NCBI GenBank assembly: GCA_937982065.1
Contig: CALJMO010000052.1
Location: forward strand, 248,001 to 312,000
Length of the DNA stretch: 64,000 nucleotides
Direction: 5' to 3'
Source of the DNA: an uncultured Collinsella sp.
Lineage (GTDB): Bacteria; Actinomycetota; Coriobacteriia; Coriobacteriales; Coriobacteriaceae
Part shown: positions 51,269 through 59,717 of the stretch, in pieces
Layout: each line of letters opens with the position of its first letter
Position numbering within the stretch: position 1 is the first letter of the stretch
The notes under the pieces: generated by a model
What the model was told of the DNA's origin: nothing
What the model saw: only the letters and a program-made list of their open reading frames with translations
Databases searched by the model: none
Position numbers and translations under genes: made by a program

Positions 51269-53056
51269 CTACATCAGGCGCAGGCTGACGTCCTTGAGCT
51301 GGGCGCCACTAACGGCACTCGGAGCACCCGACATAAGGTCGGAGCCGCTGGCCGTCTTGGGGAACGCCATGACGTCGCGGATGGAGTCGGAACCGGTGAG
51401 CAGCATGCACACGCGGTCCAGGCCCAAAGCGAGACCGCCCATCGGGGGCGCACCAAACTTGAGGGCCTCCATGAGGAAGCCGAACTGCGACTCGGCGCGC
51501 TCCTCGGTAAAGCCCAGAAGCTTGAGCATGGACATCTGCATCTCGGCGTTGTGGATACGCATACCGCCGCCGCCGGCCTCAAAGCCGTCCATGACAAAGT
51601 CGTAGGTGCAAGAACCGGCTGCCAGCGGATCGGCCTCGATCTTGGCGATGTCGGTCTCGGTCGGCAGGGTAAAGGGCTGGTGCTCGGCAGCATAGGCCTT
51701 GCGATCCTCGTCCCAATGGAACAGCGGGAAGTTGACGACCCACAGGAAGTCGTGACCCTCGCGCTTGATCTCGAGCGCATTGGCCATGTGCGAACGCATG
51801 CCGCCCAGGATCTCGTCGGAGAGCAGGCGCGGGCCAGCAGCGAACATCACAAGGTCGCCGGGCTCGACGTCCATGCGCTCGCGCAGAGCAGCCATCTCCT
51901 CGTCCGAGAAGAACTTGACGATGGGGCTGTTGATGGAGCCGTCCTCGCGGAAAGCGATCCATGCCAGGCCCTTGGCGCCAAACGTGGAGGCCACGCCGGC
52001 GAGCTTATCGATCTTGGCACGTGCCCAGGCACCGGCGCCCTTGGCGTTGATGGCCTTGACGACAGAGCCTTCCTCGTTTGCGGCAGTCGCAAAGACCTTG
52101 AACTTGGAGTTGGCAAAGATGTCGGTCAGGTCGACCAGATGCATGCCATAGCGGGTATCGGGCTTGTCGGAGCCATAGGTGTCCATGGCCTCCCAGTAGT
52201 TCATGCGACGCAGCGGCGTGGGCATCTCGACACCCATGCGACCGAAGGCATCGGCAAGAACCTCTTCGAGCGCGCTCATGACATCGTTCTGGTCCACGAA
52301 GGACATCTCGATATCGACCTGGGTGAACTCGGGCTGACGGTCGGCACGCAGGTCCTCGTCGCGGAAGCACTTGGCAACCTGGTAGTAGCGCTCAACGCCA
52401 CCGACCATGAGCAGCTGCTTCAGAAGCTGCGGGGACTGCGGCAGGGCGTAGAAGTTGCCCGGCTGGATGCGGCTGGGAACGATGAAGTCGCGGGCGCCCT
52501 CGGGCGTGGACTTGAACAGGGAGGGCGTCTCGACCTCCATGAACTCACGGTTGTGCAGTGCCTCGCGAATGGCAAAGGTAAAGTCGGAGCGCAGCTTGAG
52601 GTTGGCCATCATCTCGGGACGGCGGAGGTCCAGATAGCGATAGCGCAGGCGGGTGTCCTCGCTGGTCTCGATGCCGTCCTCGATCTGGAACGGCGGGGTG
52701 ACGGACGTGTTGAGAACCTTGGCGTGGTCGGTCAGGACCTCGATCTCGCCGGTCGCGAGCTTGGTGTTGGTGGTCTCCTCGCCACGGGCGCGCACGACGC
52801 CGTGAATCTTGATGGGCCACTCGGGACGCATGGTCTCGGCGATCTTAAAGGCATCGCCGTCGGAGTGCTCGGGGTCGAAGGTGAGCTGCGTGATGCCCTC
52901 GCGGTCGCGAAGGTCGCAGAAAATAAGGCCGCCGTGGTCGCGGCGACGGCTCACCCAACCGGTGAGGGTGACCTCTTCGCCCACGTTCTCGAAGCGAAGC
53001 TCGCCGCAGGTACGGGTGTGCATGGAATGCTCATCGATGGGACGGGTCTGGCTCAT
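51269..53056 (-). CDS. aspS: Aspartyl-tRNA synthetase
   Basis: A 595-residue class II synthetase of the bacterial type. The N-terminal OB anticodon domain (EEVTLTGWVSRRRDHGGLIFCDLRD) is followed by the catalytic core with motif 2 (CFRDEDLRADRQPEFTQVDIEMSF), the bacterial GAD insertion and motif 3 (GLALGLDRVCMLL). AAAGGAGGATC gives a very strong ribosome site. With GatCAB present it may be non-discriminating and also charge tRNA-Asn. Confidence 0.97.
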   Translation of the reverse strand: MSQTRPIDEHSMHTRTCGELRFENVGEEVTLTGWVSRRRDHGGLIFCDLRDREGITQLTFDPEHSDGDAFKIAETMRPEWPIKIHGVVRARGEETTNTKLATGEIEVLTDHAKVLNTSVTPPFQIEDGIETSEDTRLRYRYLDLRRPEMMANLKLRSDFTFAIREALHNREFMEVETPSLFKSTPEGARDFIVPSRIQPGNFYALPQSPQLLKQLLMVGGVERYYQVAKCFRDEDLRADRQPEFTQVDIEMSFVDQNDVMSALEEVLADAFGRMGVEMPTPLRRMNYWEAMDTYGSDKPDTRYGMHLVDLTDIFANSKFKVFATAANEEGSVVKAINAKGAGAWARAKIDKLAGVASTFGAKGLAWIAFREDGSINSPIVKFFSDEEMAALRERMDVEPGDLVMFAAGPRLLSDEILGGMRSHMANALEIKREGHDFLWVVNFPLFHWDEDRKAYAAEHQPFTLPTETDIAKIEADPLAAGSCTYDFVMDGFEAGGGGMRIHNAEMQMSMLKLLGFTEERAESQFGFLMEALKFGAPPMGGLALGLDRVCMLLTGSDSIRDVMAFPKTASGSDLMSGAPSAVSGAQLKDVSLRLM

Positions 53057-53076
53057 ACCAGTGATCCTCCTTTATG

Positions 53077-53124
53077 GATCTGTGCCGCCCCGTGTCGTTC
53101 CGGGCGGCGTCGTACAGATTTGCC
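53077..53124 (-). promoter_or_regulatory. Leader hairpin just before the aspS ribosome site
   Basis: Nested arms ATCTGT/ACAGAT and GCCGCCC/GGGCGGC form a stem whose base ends about 6 nt from AAAGGAGG. It lacks T-box features (no GGTGG..ACC wording), so it may simply affect translation or mRNA stability. Confidence 0.4.
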
Positions 53125-53312
53125 CAGCCTGCGTAAACCGCGCAGCCGGACATGGCGTTCTATCTTATCGCACCCACGTCGATGTGCCGCGGAAAAGTAG
53201 CTCATGCCCAAAGACTTGACGGAGACGAAACAATTGATGCGCCGTGGCCGTCGCCAAGGCGCGCCGCGTGCGACAATGTGCCCCAATACAACTGCACTCG
53301 GAAAGGCCCGCC

Positions 53313-53948
53313 ATGACTGCACGCCTCATCGTTATGGATATCGACTCTACGCTCATCAACCAGGAGGTCATCGACCTGTTGGGCGAGGAGGCCGGCGTGG
53401 GCAAGCAGGTAGCGCAGATCACCGAGCGCGCCATGCGCGGCGAGCTTGACTTTAAGCAGGCGCTCGAGGAGCGCGTGGGGCTGCTTGCCGGCCTGGACGA
53501 GAGCGTGTTCGAGCGCACCTTTGCGCGCGTGACGTTTACCCCCGGCGCGCTGGAGCTTGTGCGCTCGGCGCACAGCAAGGGCTGGAAGGTCGGCGTGGTA
53601 AGCGGCGGCTTCCACGAGGTCGCCGATAAGATCGTGGCCGCTGCGGGCATCGATTTTTGTCTAGCGAACCGCCTGGAGGTCGTAGACGGCAAGCTCACCG
53701 GTAAGTTGGCTGCCGACATCGTGACCAAGGAATCCAAGCTCATCCAGCTGCTGGATTGGGCAGTTGAGTGCGGCGTCGATATGGCCCACACCGTCGCGAT
53801 CGGCGACGGCGCCAACGACATCCCCATGATTCAGGCCGCGGGCACGGGCATCGCGTTTTGCGCCAAGCCCAAGACGCGCGAGGCCGCCCCGTTTGCCATC
53901 GACGAGCGCAATCTGATGCTCGCCATGGACATCATCCTGCGCGACTAG
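53313..53948 (+). CDS. serB: Phosphoserine phosphatase
   Basis: A 211-residue HAD enzyme, last step of serine synthesis. The nucleophile motif is MDIDSTLINQEVIDLL (Asp10, Asp12), motif II is VVSGGFHEVADKI, and the end has IGDGANDIPMIQAAGTGIAF. It lacks the N-terminal ACT-like domain of some SerB proteins. GGAAAGG precedes the ATG at 53313. It is monocistronic, divergent from aspS. Confidence 0.9.
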   Translation: MTARLIVMDIDSTLINQEVIDLLGEEAGVGKQVAQITERAMRGELDFKQALEERVGLLAGLDESVFERTFARVTFTPGALELVRSAHSKGWKVGVVSGGFHEVADKIVAAAGIDFCLANRLEVVDGKLTGKLAADIVTKESKLIQLLDWAVECGVDMAHTVAIGDGANDIPMIQAAGTGIAFCAKPKTREAAPFAIDERNLMLAMDIILRD

Positions 53949-53985
53949 TCAATCCGTCTAACAACAGAATCAATTCCTCTATGTC

Positions 53986-54023
53986 TAGTTTCCGAACGAT
54001 TTTGTTCTAATGTTCGGAAACTA
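53986..54023 (+). promoter_or_regulatory. 12-bp inverted repeat upstream of larB
   Basis: TAGTTTCCGAAC (53986-53997) and GTTCGGAAACTA (54012-54023) are perfectly complementary with a 14-nt centre, 41 nt before larB. It is the likely operator of the lar operon, perhaps for the TetR protein encoded in it. Confidence 0.65.
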
Positions 54024-54064
54024 CCCTTCTCGTGCTAGACTTTGCACCGTCGAAGGGAACATAT

Positions 54065-54847
54065 ATGGATAAGCGAGATCTTGAGCAATTGCTGAGCGAT
54101 GTTGCCGACGGAACAGTCACCCCGGCAGTCGCCCTCACGCGCATCCAGACGGCGCCAACCGCCAATCTGGGTTTTGCGCAGCTCGATCTTTCACGCGGGG
54201 TGCGCCAGGGAGCCGGCGAGGTTGTCTACGGCGCCGGTAAAACCGCCGAGCAGATTGCCGCCATTATCAAAGCATTACTCAATGCCGGCCAGGTGCGCAT
54301 CCTGGTCACGCGCCTGGACGCCGAAAAGGCAGCCCGCGCCTCGAAGCTCCTCGGCAACGGCATCGACCTGGGATATGTCCCAGACGCACAGCTCGCCCTC
54401 GTGGGCGGCAAGCCCTCCCCTACCGGCAACGGACGCATCGTTGTCGCCTGCGCCGGTACGAGCGACCTGCCCGTCGCCGAGGAAGCCGCGTTGACGGCCG
54501 AATTCTATGGCAACGAGGTCGACCGCCTCTACGACGTAGGTGTCGCAGGCCTGCACCGCCTGCTCGCGCATGCCGAGGAACTTGCCCAGGCGCAGGTGGT
54601 CATCGCCATCGCCGGCATGGAAGGCGCCCTGGCGAGCGTTATCGGCGGTCTGGTGAGCTGTCCGGTCATCGCCGTTCCCACCAGCGTGGGCTACGGCGCA
54701 AATTTTGGAGGCGTAGCCGCGCTGCTCGCCATGCTCAACTCCTGCGCCAGCGGCGTATCGGTCGTCAATATCGATAACGGCTTTGGTGCCGCCTACCAGG
54801 CAAGTCTTATCAATCATCTGAGCGCCGGCACATCCTGCGCCCGTTAA
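54065..54847 (+). CDS. larB: LarB, nicotinate-adenine-dinucleotide carboxylase/hydrolase
   Basis: A 260-residue protein of the LarB/AIR-carboxylase-like family. An N-terminal helix precedes the core FAQLDLSRGVRQGAGEVVYGAGKTAEQI, and the end has GMEGALASVIGGLVSCPVIAVPTSVGYGANFGGVAALLAMLNSCASG. LarB carboxylates NaAD at C5 and releases AMP, starting the nickel-pincer cofactor of lactate racemase. AAGGGAAC precedes the ATG at 54065. It is first in larB-larC-tetR. Confidence 0.93.
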   Translation: MDKRDLEQLLSDVADGTVTPAVALTRIQTAPTANLGFAQLDLSRGVRQGAGEVVYGAGKTAEQIAAIIKALLNAGQVRILVTRLDAEKAARASKLLGNGIDLGYVPDAQLALVGGKPSPTGNGRIVVACAGTSDLPVAEEAALTAEFYGNEVDRLYDVGVAGLHRLLAHAEELAQAQVVIAIAGMEGALASVIGGLVSCPVIAVPTSVGYGANFGGVAALLAMLNSCASGVSVVNIDNGFGAAYQASLINHLSAGTSCAR

Positions 54848-54857
54848 GGAGCATTCC

Positions 54858-55781
54858 ATGTCCAACCATCAGCACACGCTTATCATCGACGGCACTTCGG
54901 GCATCAGCGGCGATATGACCGTCGCGGCCCTGCTCGACTTGGGCGCCAGCGAGGAGCACCTGCGCGAACAGCTCGCCACGCTGCCGGTCGACGGCTTTTC
55001 GATCGCTGTAACGCGCGTAAACAAGCATGGCATCGACGCCTGCGATTTCGACGTCCAGCTTGCAGAGGGCCTCGAGAACCATGATCACGATATGGCCTGG
55101 CTCTACGGCAACGAAGCAGCTGTCGAGCATATGCATGAGCATGAGCATGAGCACCACCATCATGGCCATGGCGAGCACGAACACGAGCACACACACGACC
55201 ATGACCATGAGGCCCACGGCCATGGTCACGAGGGTCACCATCACGCCCACCACCATCACCACCGTTCTTTGGCGGACGTCACCGCCATCATCGACGGCTC
55301 ACAGCTAAGCGATGGCGCCAAGCGTCGTGCGCTCGCCATCTTTACCGCACTTGCCGCCGCCGAGGCCAAGGCCCACGGCAAAACGCCCGAAACCGTCATG
55401 TTCCACGAGGTGGGCGCCGTCGACTCCATCGTCGACGTCTGCTCTGTCGCCATCTGCCTCGATGACCTGGGTATTGAGGACATCGTTGTCGAGTCGCTTT
55501 CCGAGGGCCACGGCACCATCCGCTGCGCCCACGGCCTCATGCCCATTCCCGTCCCCGCCGTTGTCAACCTATGCCAGGCGGGCAATATCGCCCTCACGCC
55601 CGTACCGGTCGCCGGCGAGCTCGTGACGCCCACGGGCGCCGCCATCGTCGCCGCGCTGCGCACGTCCGAGCACCTGCCGGCACGCTACCGCATCGAAGCC
55701 GTCGGCTACGGCGCCGGCAAGCGTCCCTACGAGGGTTGCTCCGGCACGCTCCGTTGCCTGCTTGTTCAAGTGGATGCATAA
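54858..55781 (+). CDS. larC: Short LarC (LarC1-like) with His-rich insert
   Basis: A 307-residue protein. IDGTSGISGDMTVAALLDLG opens the LarC family; a very His-rich segment (roughly 80-135, HEHEHEHHHHGHGEHEH and on) probably binds Ni; MFHEVGAVDSIVDVCS and TPTGAAIVAAL follow. LarC inserts nickel into the pincer cofactor using CTP. Full LarC proteins run to about 400 residues with a second (LarC2) domain; this one stops at LRCLLVQVDA and the tetR gene begins 2 nt later in another frame. So LarC2 is absent here, and no frameshift could restore it. Confidence 0.9.
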   Translation: MSNHQHTLIIDGTSGISGDMTVAALLDLGASEEHLREQLATLPVDGFSIAVTRVNKHGIDACDFDVQLAEGLENHDHDMAWLYGNEAAVEHMHEHEHEHHHHGHGEHEHEHTHDHDHEAHGHGHEGHHHAHHHHHRSLADVTAIIDGSQLSDGAKRRALAIFTALAAAEAKAHGKTPETVMFHEVGAVDSIVDVCSVAICLDDLGIEDIVVESLSEGHGTIRCAHGLMPIPVPAVVNLCQAGNIALTPVPVAGELVTPTGAAIVAALRTSEHLPARYRIEAVGYGAGKRPYEGCSGTLRCLLVQVDA

Positions 55782-55783
55782 CC

Positions 55784-56323
55784 ATGGATGCCCGCAAAGA
55801 AAAAAGCCGCGCTGCCATCGTTGCGGCGTTCTCCGAGCTGCTACGCGAAGTGGACTACGGCAAGATCACTGTCGGCGACATCATCGCTCGCGCCCACGTA
55901 GGCCGCGCGACATTCTACGGCCTCTTTAAGAGCAAAGACGACCTACTGTCCGAGCTCGTGAGCGACATCTGCACCCACGCCCTCGACGACGATGGTACGC
56001 CGCTCGACGACCCACTCGTGCAAGTCGAGCATATCCTCAACAACCTCTGGGAGCGCCGTCAGGGCGTACGAGCCCTCGTAGCCGGTGCCGGCTCACGCGT
56101 CTTCGCCGACTGCTTACGCAAGACCATCATGTCACGAGCAGCCGAAACCGTCCCTACCGACCCAAACGGCCCCTCCGCCACCATGGACCGAAGCTTCCTA
56201 CTACACCACATAGCCTCAAGCTTCGTAGCCACCGTCCAATGGTGGGCCTGGCACAACTTCCAAGCAAACAAAGCCGACGTAGCCAAAGACTACCTCTCAG
56301 CCATAAAACCCCTCTTCAACTAA
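55784..56323 (+). CDS. TetR-family regulator of the lar locus
   Basis: A 179-residue regulator: RAAIVAAFSELLREVDYGKITVGDIIARAHVGRATFYGLFKSKDDLL is a TetR helix-turn-helix, followed by a variable ligand domain. The ATG is 2 nt after the larC stop, so it is translated with larC and probably autoregulates the operon through the 53986-54023 dyad. Lactobacillus uses a Crp-type LarR instead; a TetR protein in this position is unusual. Confidence 0.85.
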   Translation: MDARKEKSRAAIVAAFSELLREVDYGKITVGDIIARAHVGRATFYGLFKSKDDLLSELVSDICTHALDDDGTPLDDPLVQVEHILNNLWERRQGVRALVAGAGSRVFADCLRKTIMSRAAETVPTDPNGPSATMDRSFLLHHIASSFVATVQWWAWHNFQANKADVAKDYLSAIKPLFN

Positions 56324-56330
56324 GTAACTA

Positions 56331-56430
56331 TCCCTTCCCAAAGTGGGAGCCCCATCCCAAAGCGCGAATCCCATTCCAAAGTTCCGCTCCGACTCAAGAC
56401 GCCACGCATCCCAAAGTGCCACTCGCACCT
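56331..56430. repeat. Irregular ~20-nt repeats (CCCAAAGTG-like)
   Basis: ATCCCAAAG(C/T)GC-like words recur five to six times between tetR and larD. No gene and no clear stem is present. Confidence 0.45.
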
Positions 56431-56516
56431 CAAAGCGCCTAACAACAAAGTGCCCACCACATCCAAATTCAGATATATATGTTGGTTGCTTGTTCGAACG
56501 CAACTGGATTCCCGCA

Positions 56517-56643
56517 GGGTCCGGCATAGGTTAACTTTCCGCCGCACTCCGCAGGACGCAAGAAGCTCCCGCCGCACGAAGTGCGCAGCGGGAGCTTCTT
56601 GCATGTCCGAGGACGCGGCGGAAAGTTAACCTATGCCGGACCC
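56517..56643. repeat. Nested palindrome 3' of larD
   Basis: 29-nt perfect outer arms (56517-56545, 56615-56643) enclose a core with a second 15-nt perfect stem (56558-56572, 56588-56602) and the loop CGCACGAAGTGCGCA. The core matches that at 59599-59667 except for paired changes in the inner stem. It ends 24 nt from the larD stop. Confidence 0.85.
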
Positions 56644-56667
56644 GGGCGTTATATCAATTGTCTTGGA

Positions 56668-57399
56668 CTAGAACATGCCCAAGAAACCATGCACAAACAG
56701 CGCAGCCAGAGCGGCACCGACAAACGGCGCGATGCCAGGAACAAGCAGGCCGTACTTCCAGTTGTTGTCAGCCTTGTTCTTGATCGGCAGCACCTGATAG
56801 GCCATGCGAGGACCAAGGTCACGAGCCTGGTTCATGGCGAAGCCGGTGATACCGCCCATGCCCATGCCAACAGCCCAAACGATCAGACCGACGCAGATGG
56901 CGAGCATCAGGACGTTCTCGCCAGCACGGTTAGCAGCAGCAAGGATGGCGCTGATGAACACAAAAGTGCAGATAGCCTCGCAGAAGAAGTTGCGGGCATA
57001 GTTCGTACCCTCGGTGGTGGGGTTGGTCGAGAAGATATTGCGCTGGGCAATGGGATCGACGACACCATCGGAAGCCTTGAACTCATCGGCATACATAAGC
57101 CACGCGATCACGGCACCCGCAAAGCCGCCGAGCATATCGGCAATCATGAAGGGGATGCAGCTGCTCCACGGCACCAGGCCGACGATGCACTGGGCAAGCA
57201 CCATGGCGGGGTTCATGCACACGGCGCCGCCAAAGATAAACAGAGCAACCGAGATGCCAAAAGACCAAGTGGTGATGGCAAACATATGACCAGAGCCCTG
57301 ATACTTGGTGCCCTTGAGCACGGTATCGCAGTGCACGCCCACGCCAAAGATGATCATGAGGGCCGTTGCGCCGAATTCGCAGAGGAGTTTGGTAAGCAT
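56668..57399 (-). CDS. larD: LarD-like aquaglyceroporin (lactic acid channel)
   Basis: A 243-residue MIP-family channel with six hydrophobic helices. The first signature is GGAVCMNPAMVLA (NPA); the second, normally NPARD, is NQARDLGPRM, so Pro is replaced by Gln. In Lactobacillus, LarD in the lar operon conducts D- and L-lactic acid. Here it follows larA on the same strand. A glycerol facilitator is the alternative. A weak AAGG precedes the ATG. Confidence 0.8.
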   Translation of the reverse strand: MLTKLLCEFGATALMIIFGVGVHCDTVLKGTKYQGSGHMFAITTWSFGISVALFIFGGAVCMNPAMVLAQCIVGLVPWSSCIPFMIADMLGGFAGAVIAWLMYADEFKASDGVVDPIAQRNIFSTNPTTEGTNYARNFFCEAICTFVFISAILAAANRAGENVLMLAICVGLIVWAVGMGMGGITGFAMNQARDLGPRMAYQVLPIKNKADNNWKYGLLVPGIAPFVGAALAALFVHGFLGMF

Positions 57400-57448
57400 A
57401 AAACCTTATCTTTCTTGTCGGTTATAAACGATTCGTTTAGGCCGCGTA

Positions 57449-58726
57449 CTAGTGCTGAGCGACGACAACGCCCAGGCCATCGGGAATGACGGCCACCTTG
57501 GCATCGGCACCCTTCATCTCAAAGGCGAGCTTGAGCGCCTCATCGAGGGTGTTAACCGGCGTCATGTGCATATCCTTGATCATCTGGTGATCGCACAGGT
57601 CGGTAACCATGATCACAGGGTGATGCGCCAGGATGCGGGCAAAGATCTGGCTCGTCCACTGGTCGGGCAGGGTCTCGTCCTTAGGACGGTCGATGCAGGC
57701 GCGCTCAAACTCTGCCGGATCATTGTCGGCGATGTTGTGATAGAAGCCCTCGCCACCGTGACCGTCGGCACAACCGGCGACATCGATGATCACGCCGCCC
57801 TCGGGAAGTGTGGCCTCTGCAGAGCACATGCCCTTCACGGCCTGATAGATGTTCTGGTCGAGCGGGTAGCCGCCGTTGGTGGTAATGGCAATCTCGCACT
57901 CGACGGGCTCAACGCCGGCAAGGCTCTTCACGAACTCGCAGCCAGCCTCGTGCGCCTTGTGGATGTCGCCGGCAAAGGAGCCGATGACCTCGTGCTTGCC
58001 GTTGAGCACCACGTTGAGCACAAAGGCAAGGTGAGCCATCTCGGCAGCGGCAAACATGTCCTCGCTCACGTGGTTGTGGCACAGGTTGCCGGCACGCGAG
58101 TGGGAATCATTCACAAACTGACCGTTGTGGTTGTACATGATGGTCTTGTAGCTGGCGATACCAGGCAGAACGGACTTGCGGCTACCAGAGAAACCGGCAA
58201 AGAAGTGCGGCTCAATAAAGCCCTCGGCAAGCAGCAGATCGCAATCGGCAGCAATCTTGTTGATGATGCACTCGCCGCCAGAAGGCAGGGTGCCGATCTT
58301 TTTCATCATGCTGTCATCGGTCGCGACGTGCATAACGATTTCCTCGTTGGCAACAATCTCCTCGCCGTACTTGTTGACGAGCTCCTCGTGCGTCGAAGGA
58401 CGATGCATACCCGTAGCAACCAAAATACGCACGCGAGCCTCGGGCGCAGCGGAATGGATGTGATGCAGCAGAATAGGCATCGTCACACGCGAGGGAACGG
58501 GGCGCGTATGATCGGAGCTAATGATGACAATATCCTTCTTGCCAGCACAAAGCTCCTCGAGCGAAGGCGAGCCATAAGGGTTGGCAAGTGACTCCTCTAC
58601 CAGCTCTTCCTGTGATTTCGTGGTCTTAAACTCGTTTTGATGACCTTCCATCACACCCGCGAAGTTCTTATCCTCGAGCTCCAGATGCAACGTCTTGTGG
58701 TCAAACGGCAGTTCACATTCAAACAA
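57449..58726 (-). CDS. larA: Nickel-dependent lactate racemase
   Basis: A 425-residue enzyme interconverting L- and D-lactate with the nickel-pincer nucleotide. It has SSDHTRPVPS, TGMHRPSTHEELVNKYGEEI, the cofactor Lys in FIEPHFFAGFSGSRKSVLPG and GGYPLDQNIYQAVKGM. The start is TTG at 58726 (TTGTTTGAATGTGAA), with GGAAGAGGG about 9 nt upstream; this gives the family's length of about 424. In-frame ATGs further up place that ribosome site inside the gene. It is first in larA-larD, facing larB-larC-tetR. Confidence 0.93.
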   Translation of the reverse strand: MFECELPFDHKTLHLELEDKNFAGVMEGHQNEFKTTKSQEELVEESLANPYGSPSLEELCAGKKDIVIISSDHTRPVPSRVTMPILLHHIHSAAPEARVRILVATGMHRPSTHEELVNKYGEEIVANEEIVMHVATDDSMMKKIGTLPSGGECIINKIAADCDLLLAEGFIEPHFFAGFSGSRKSVLPGIASYKTIMYNHNGQFVNDSHSRAGNLCHNHVSEDMFAAAEMAHLAFVLNVVLNGKHEVIGSFAGDIHKAHEAGCEFVKSLAGVEPVECEIAITTNGGYPLDQNIYQAVKGMCSAEATLPEGGVIIDVAGCADGHGGEGFYHNIADNDPAEFERACIDRPKDETLPDQWTSQIFARILAHHPVIMVTDLCDHQMIKDMHMTPVNTLDEALKLAFEMKGADAKVAVIPDGLGVVVAQH

Positions 58727-59306
58727 TGACGAGCGCCCTCTTCCTTTCAACTGACACATTAGATAAACCGTTGGAAGGATACGCCGCTCACCGAAAAACA
58801 CCACCGTCCACCGACTCATTAACACAACGTTCATATTTGACCCACAACAAAACAGCCGCGACCCCAAACGGGACCGCGGCCGCCTGTCAAAGACACTACA
58901 GACAGGATGACTTACGCAGCGCCGAGGCAAACATCTACCCCGAGACGTACGCACGTAAGCCATTTTGCATAAATGCGTTAATTAATTGCATAAAATGGCG
59001 CATGGATTTCTAGCCGTAACAGGGTAGTGCCCTCCGGAGCGTGCATTTTTGCGAGTATTCAGCATCGCGAGATAAGATTTTGGTGTCAAAAGTCTTTCAA
59101 AAAGTAGATAGTCCTCATGACTCGACCCATCTGAATAGCATGCGGCGAGAAACCAGCCATATATGAATATCACCAAAGCCCAATCGTCGTGCAAAAGCAT
59201 CAACAGGGGCCGCAAACGTCACCCATAGCCTTATGCACCAATCTTTGGCTGCTGAAAACTCCTTTTTTTGCACGTCGCCCCAAGCACCACCCTCACCCAG
59301 CGGCTG
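58727..59306. other. Gene-free region upstream of larA
   Basis: No convincing gene. CCGCGGTCCCGTTTGGGGTCGCGG-like stem at about 58856-58880 has a TTTTG run on the minus strand and may be a terminator or attenuator in the larA leader. An AT-rich dyad, GCCATTTTGCA/TGCATAAAATGGC (about 58962-59000), contains GCATAAATGC, reminiscent of ARG boxes. Confidence 0.4.
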
Positions 59307-59391
59307 ATCCGCCGAAGACCGGACATCGCAGGGCCCGCCATTAGTTTACTTTTAGGCACACTCCGCAGGACGCAAGAAGCCCTCGCCGCAC
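59307..59391. repeat. Truncated copy of the ppc-proximal palindrome and its flank
   Basis: An 85-nt stretch nearly identical to 59546-59630. It carries the left arm and left core of the nested palindrome but none of the right half, so it cannot fold like the full element. Confidence 0.8.
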
Positions 59392-59573
59392 TCCGCATTG
59401 GACGCGAAGCGCACTTTAATCCCTTCAGCCCCAATCCCTGAAGACCGAGGACGAAGGGACCCGACGGGTTTCCCTCTGAATGCATTCCGCAGCACGAAGC
59501 CCCTTCCAAACGCGCGAAGCGCGCCATTAATTCCCCCAGCCAGTAATCCGCCGAAGACCGGACATCGCAGGGC

Positions 59574-59692
59574 CCGCCATTAGTTTACCTTTAGGCACAC
59601 TCCGCAGGACGCAAGAAGCCCTCGCCGCACGAAGTGCGCAGCGAGGGCTTCTTGCATGTCCGAGGACGTGCCTAAAAGTAAACTAATGGCGG
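59574..59692. repeat. Nested palindrome 3' of ppc
   Basis: Outer arms 59574-59598 and 59668-59692 (24 of 25). The inner stem is GCAAGAAGCCCTCGC/GCGAGGGCTTCTTGC (59611-59625, 59641-59655), with loop CGCACGAAGTGCGCA. It ends 26 nt from the ppc stop. See the matching element at 56517-56643. Confidence 0.85.
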
Positions 59693-59717
59693 ACCCGGAC
59701 GACTACAGGGCTATCGA

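Noticed and set aside
53057..53220. T-box riboswitch for aspS
   Set aside because: The leader shows a hairpin but not the T-box sequence or terminator/antiterminator pair.
55700..55900. Programmed frameshift making LarC1C2 as in Lactobacillus
   Set aside because: The sequence after larC clearly encodes a TetR protein; there is no LarC2 domain in any frame.
58982..59215. 77-residue hydrophobic frame upstream of larA
   Set aside because: No ribosome site, no recognisable family and base use unlike neighbouring genes.
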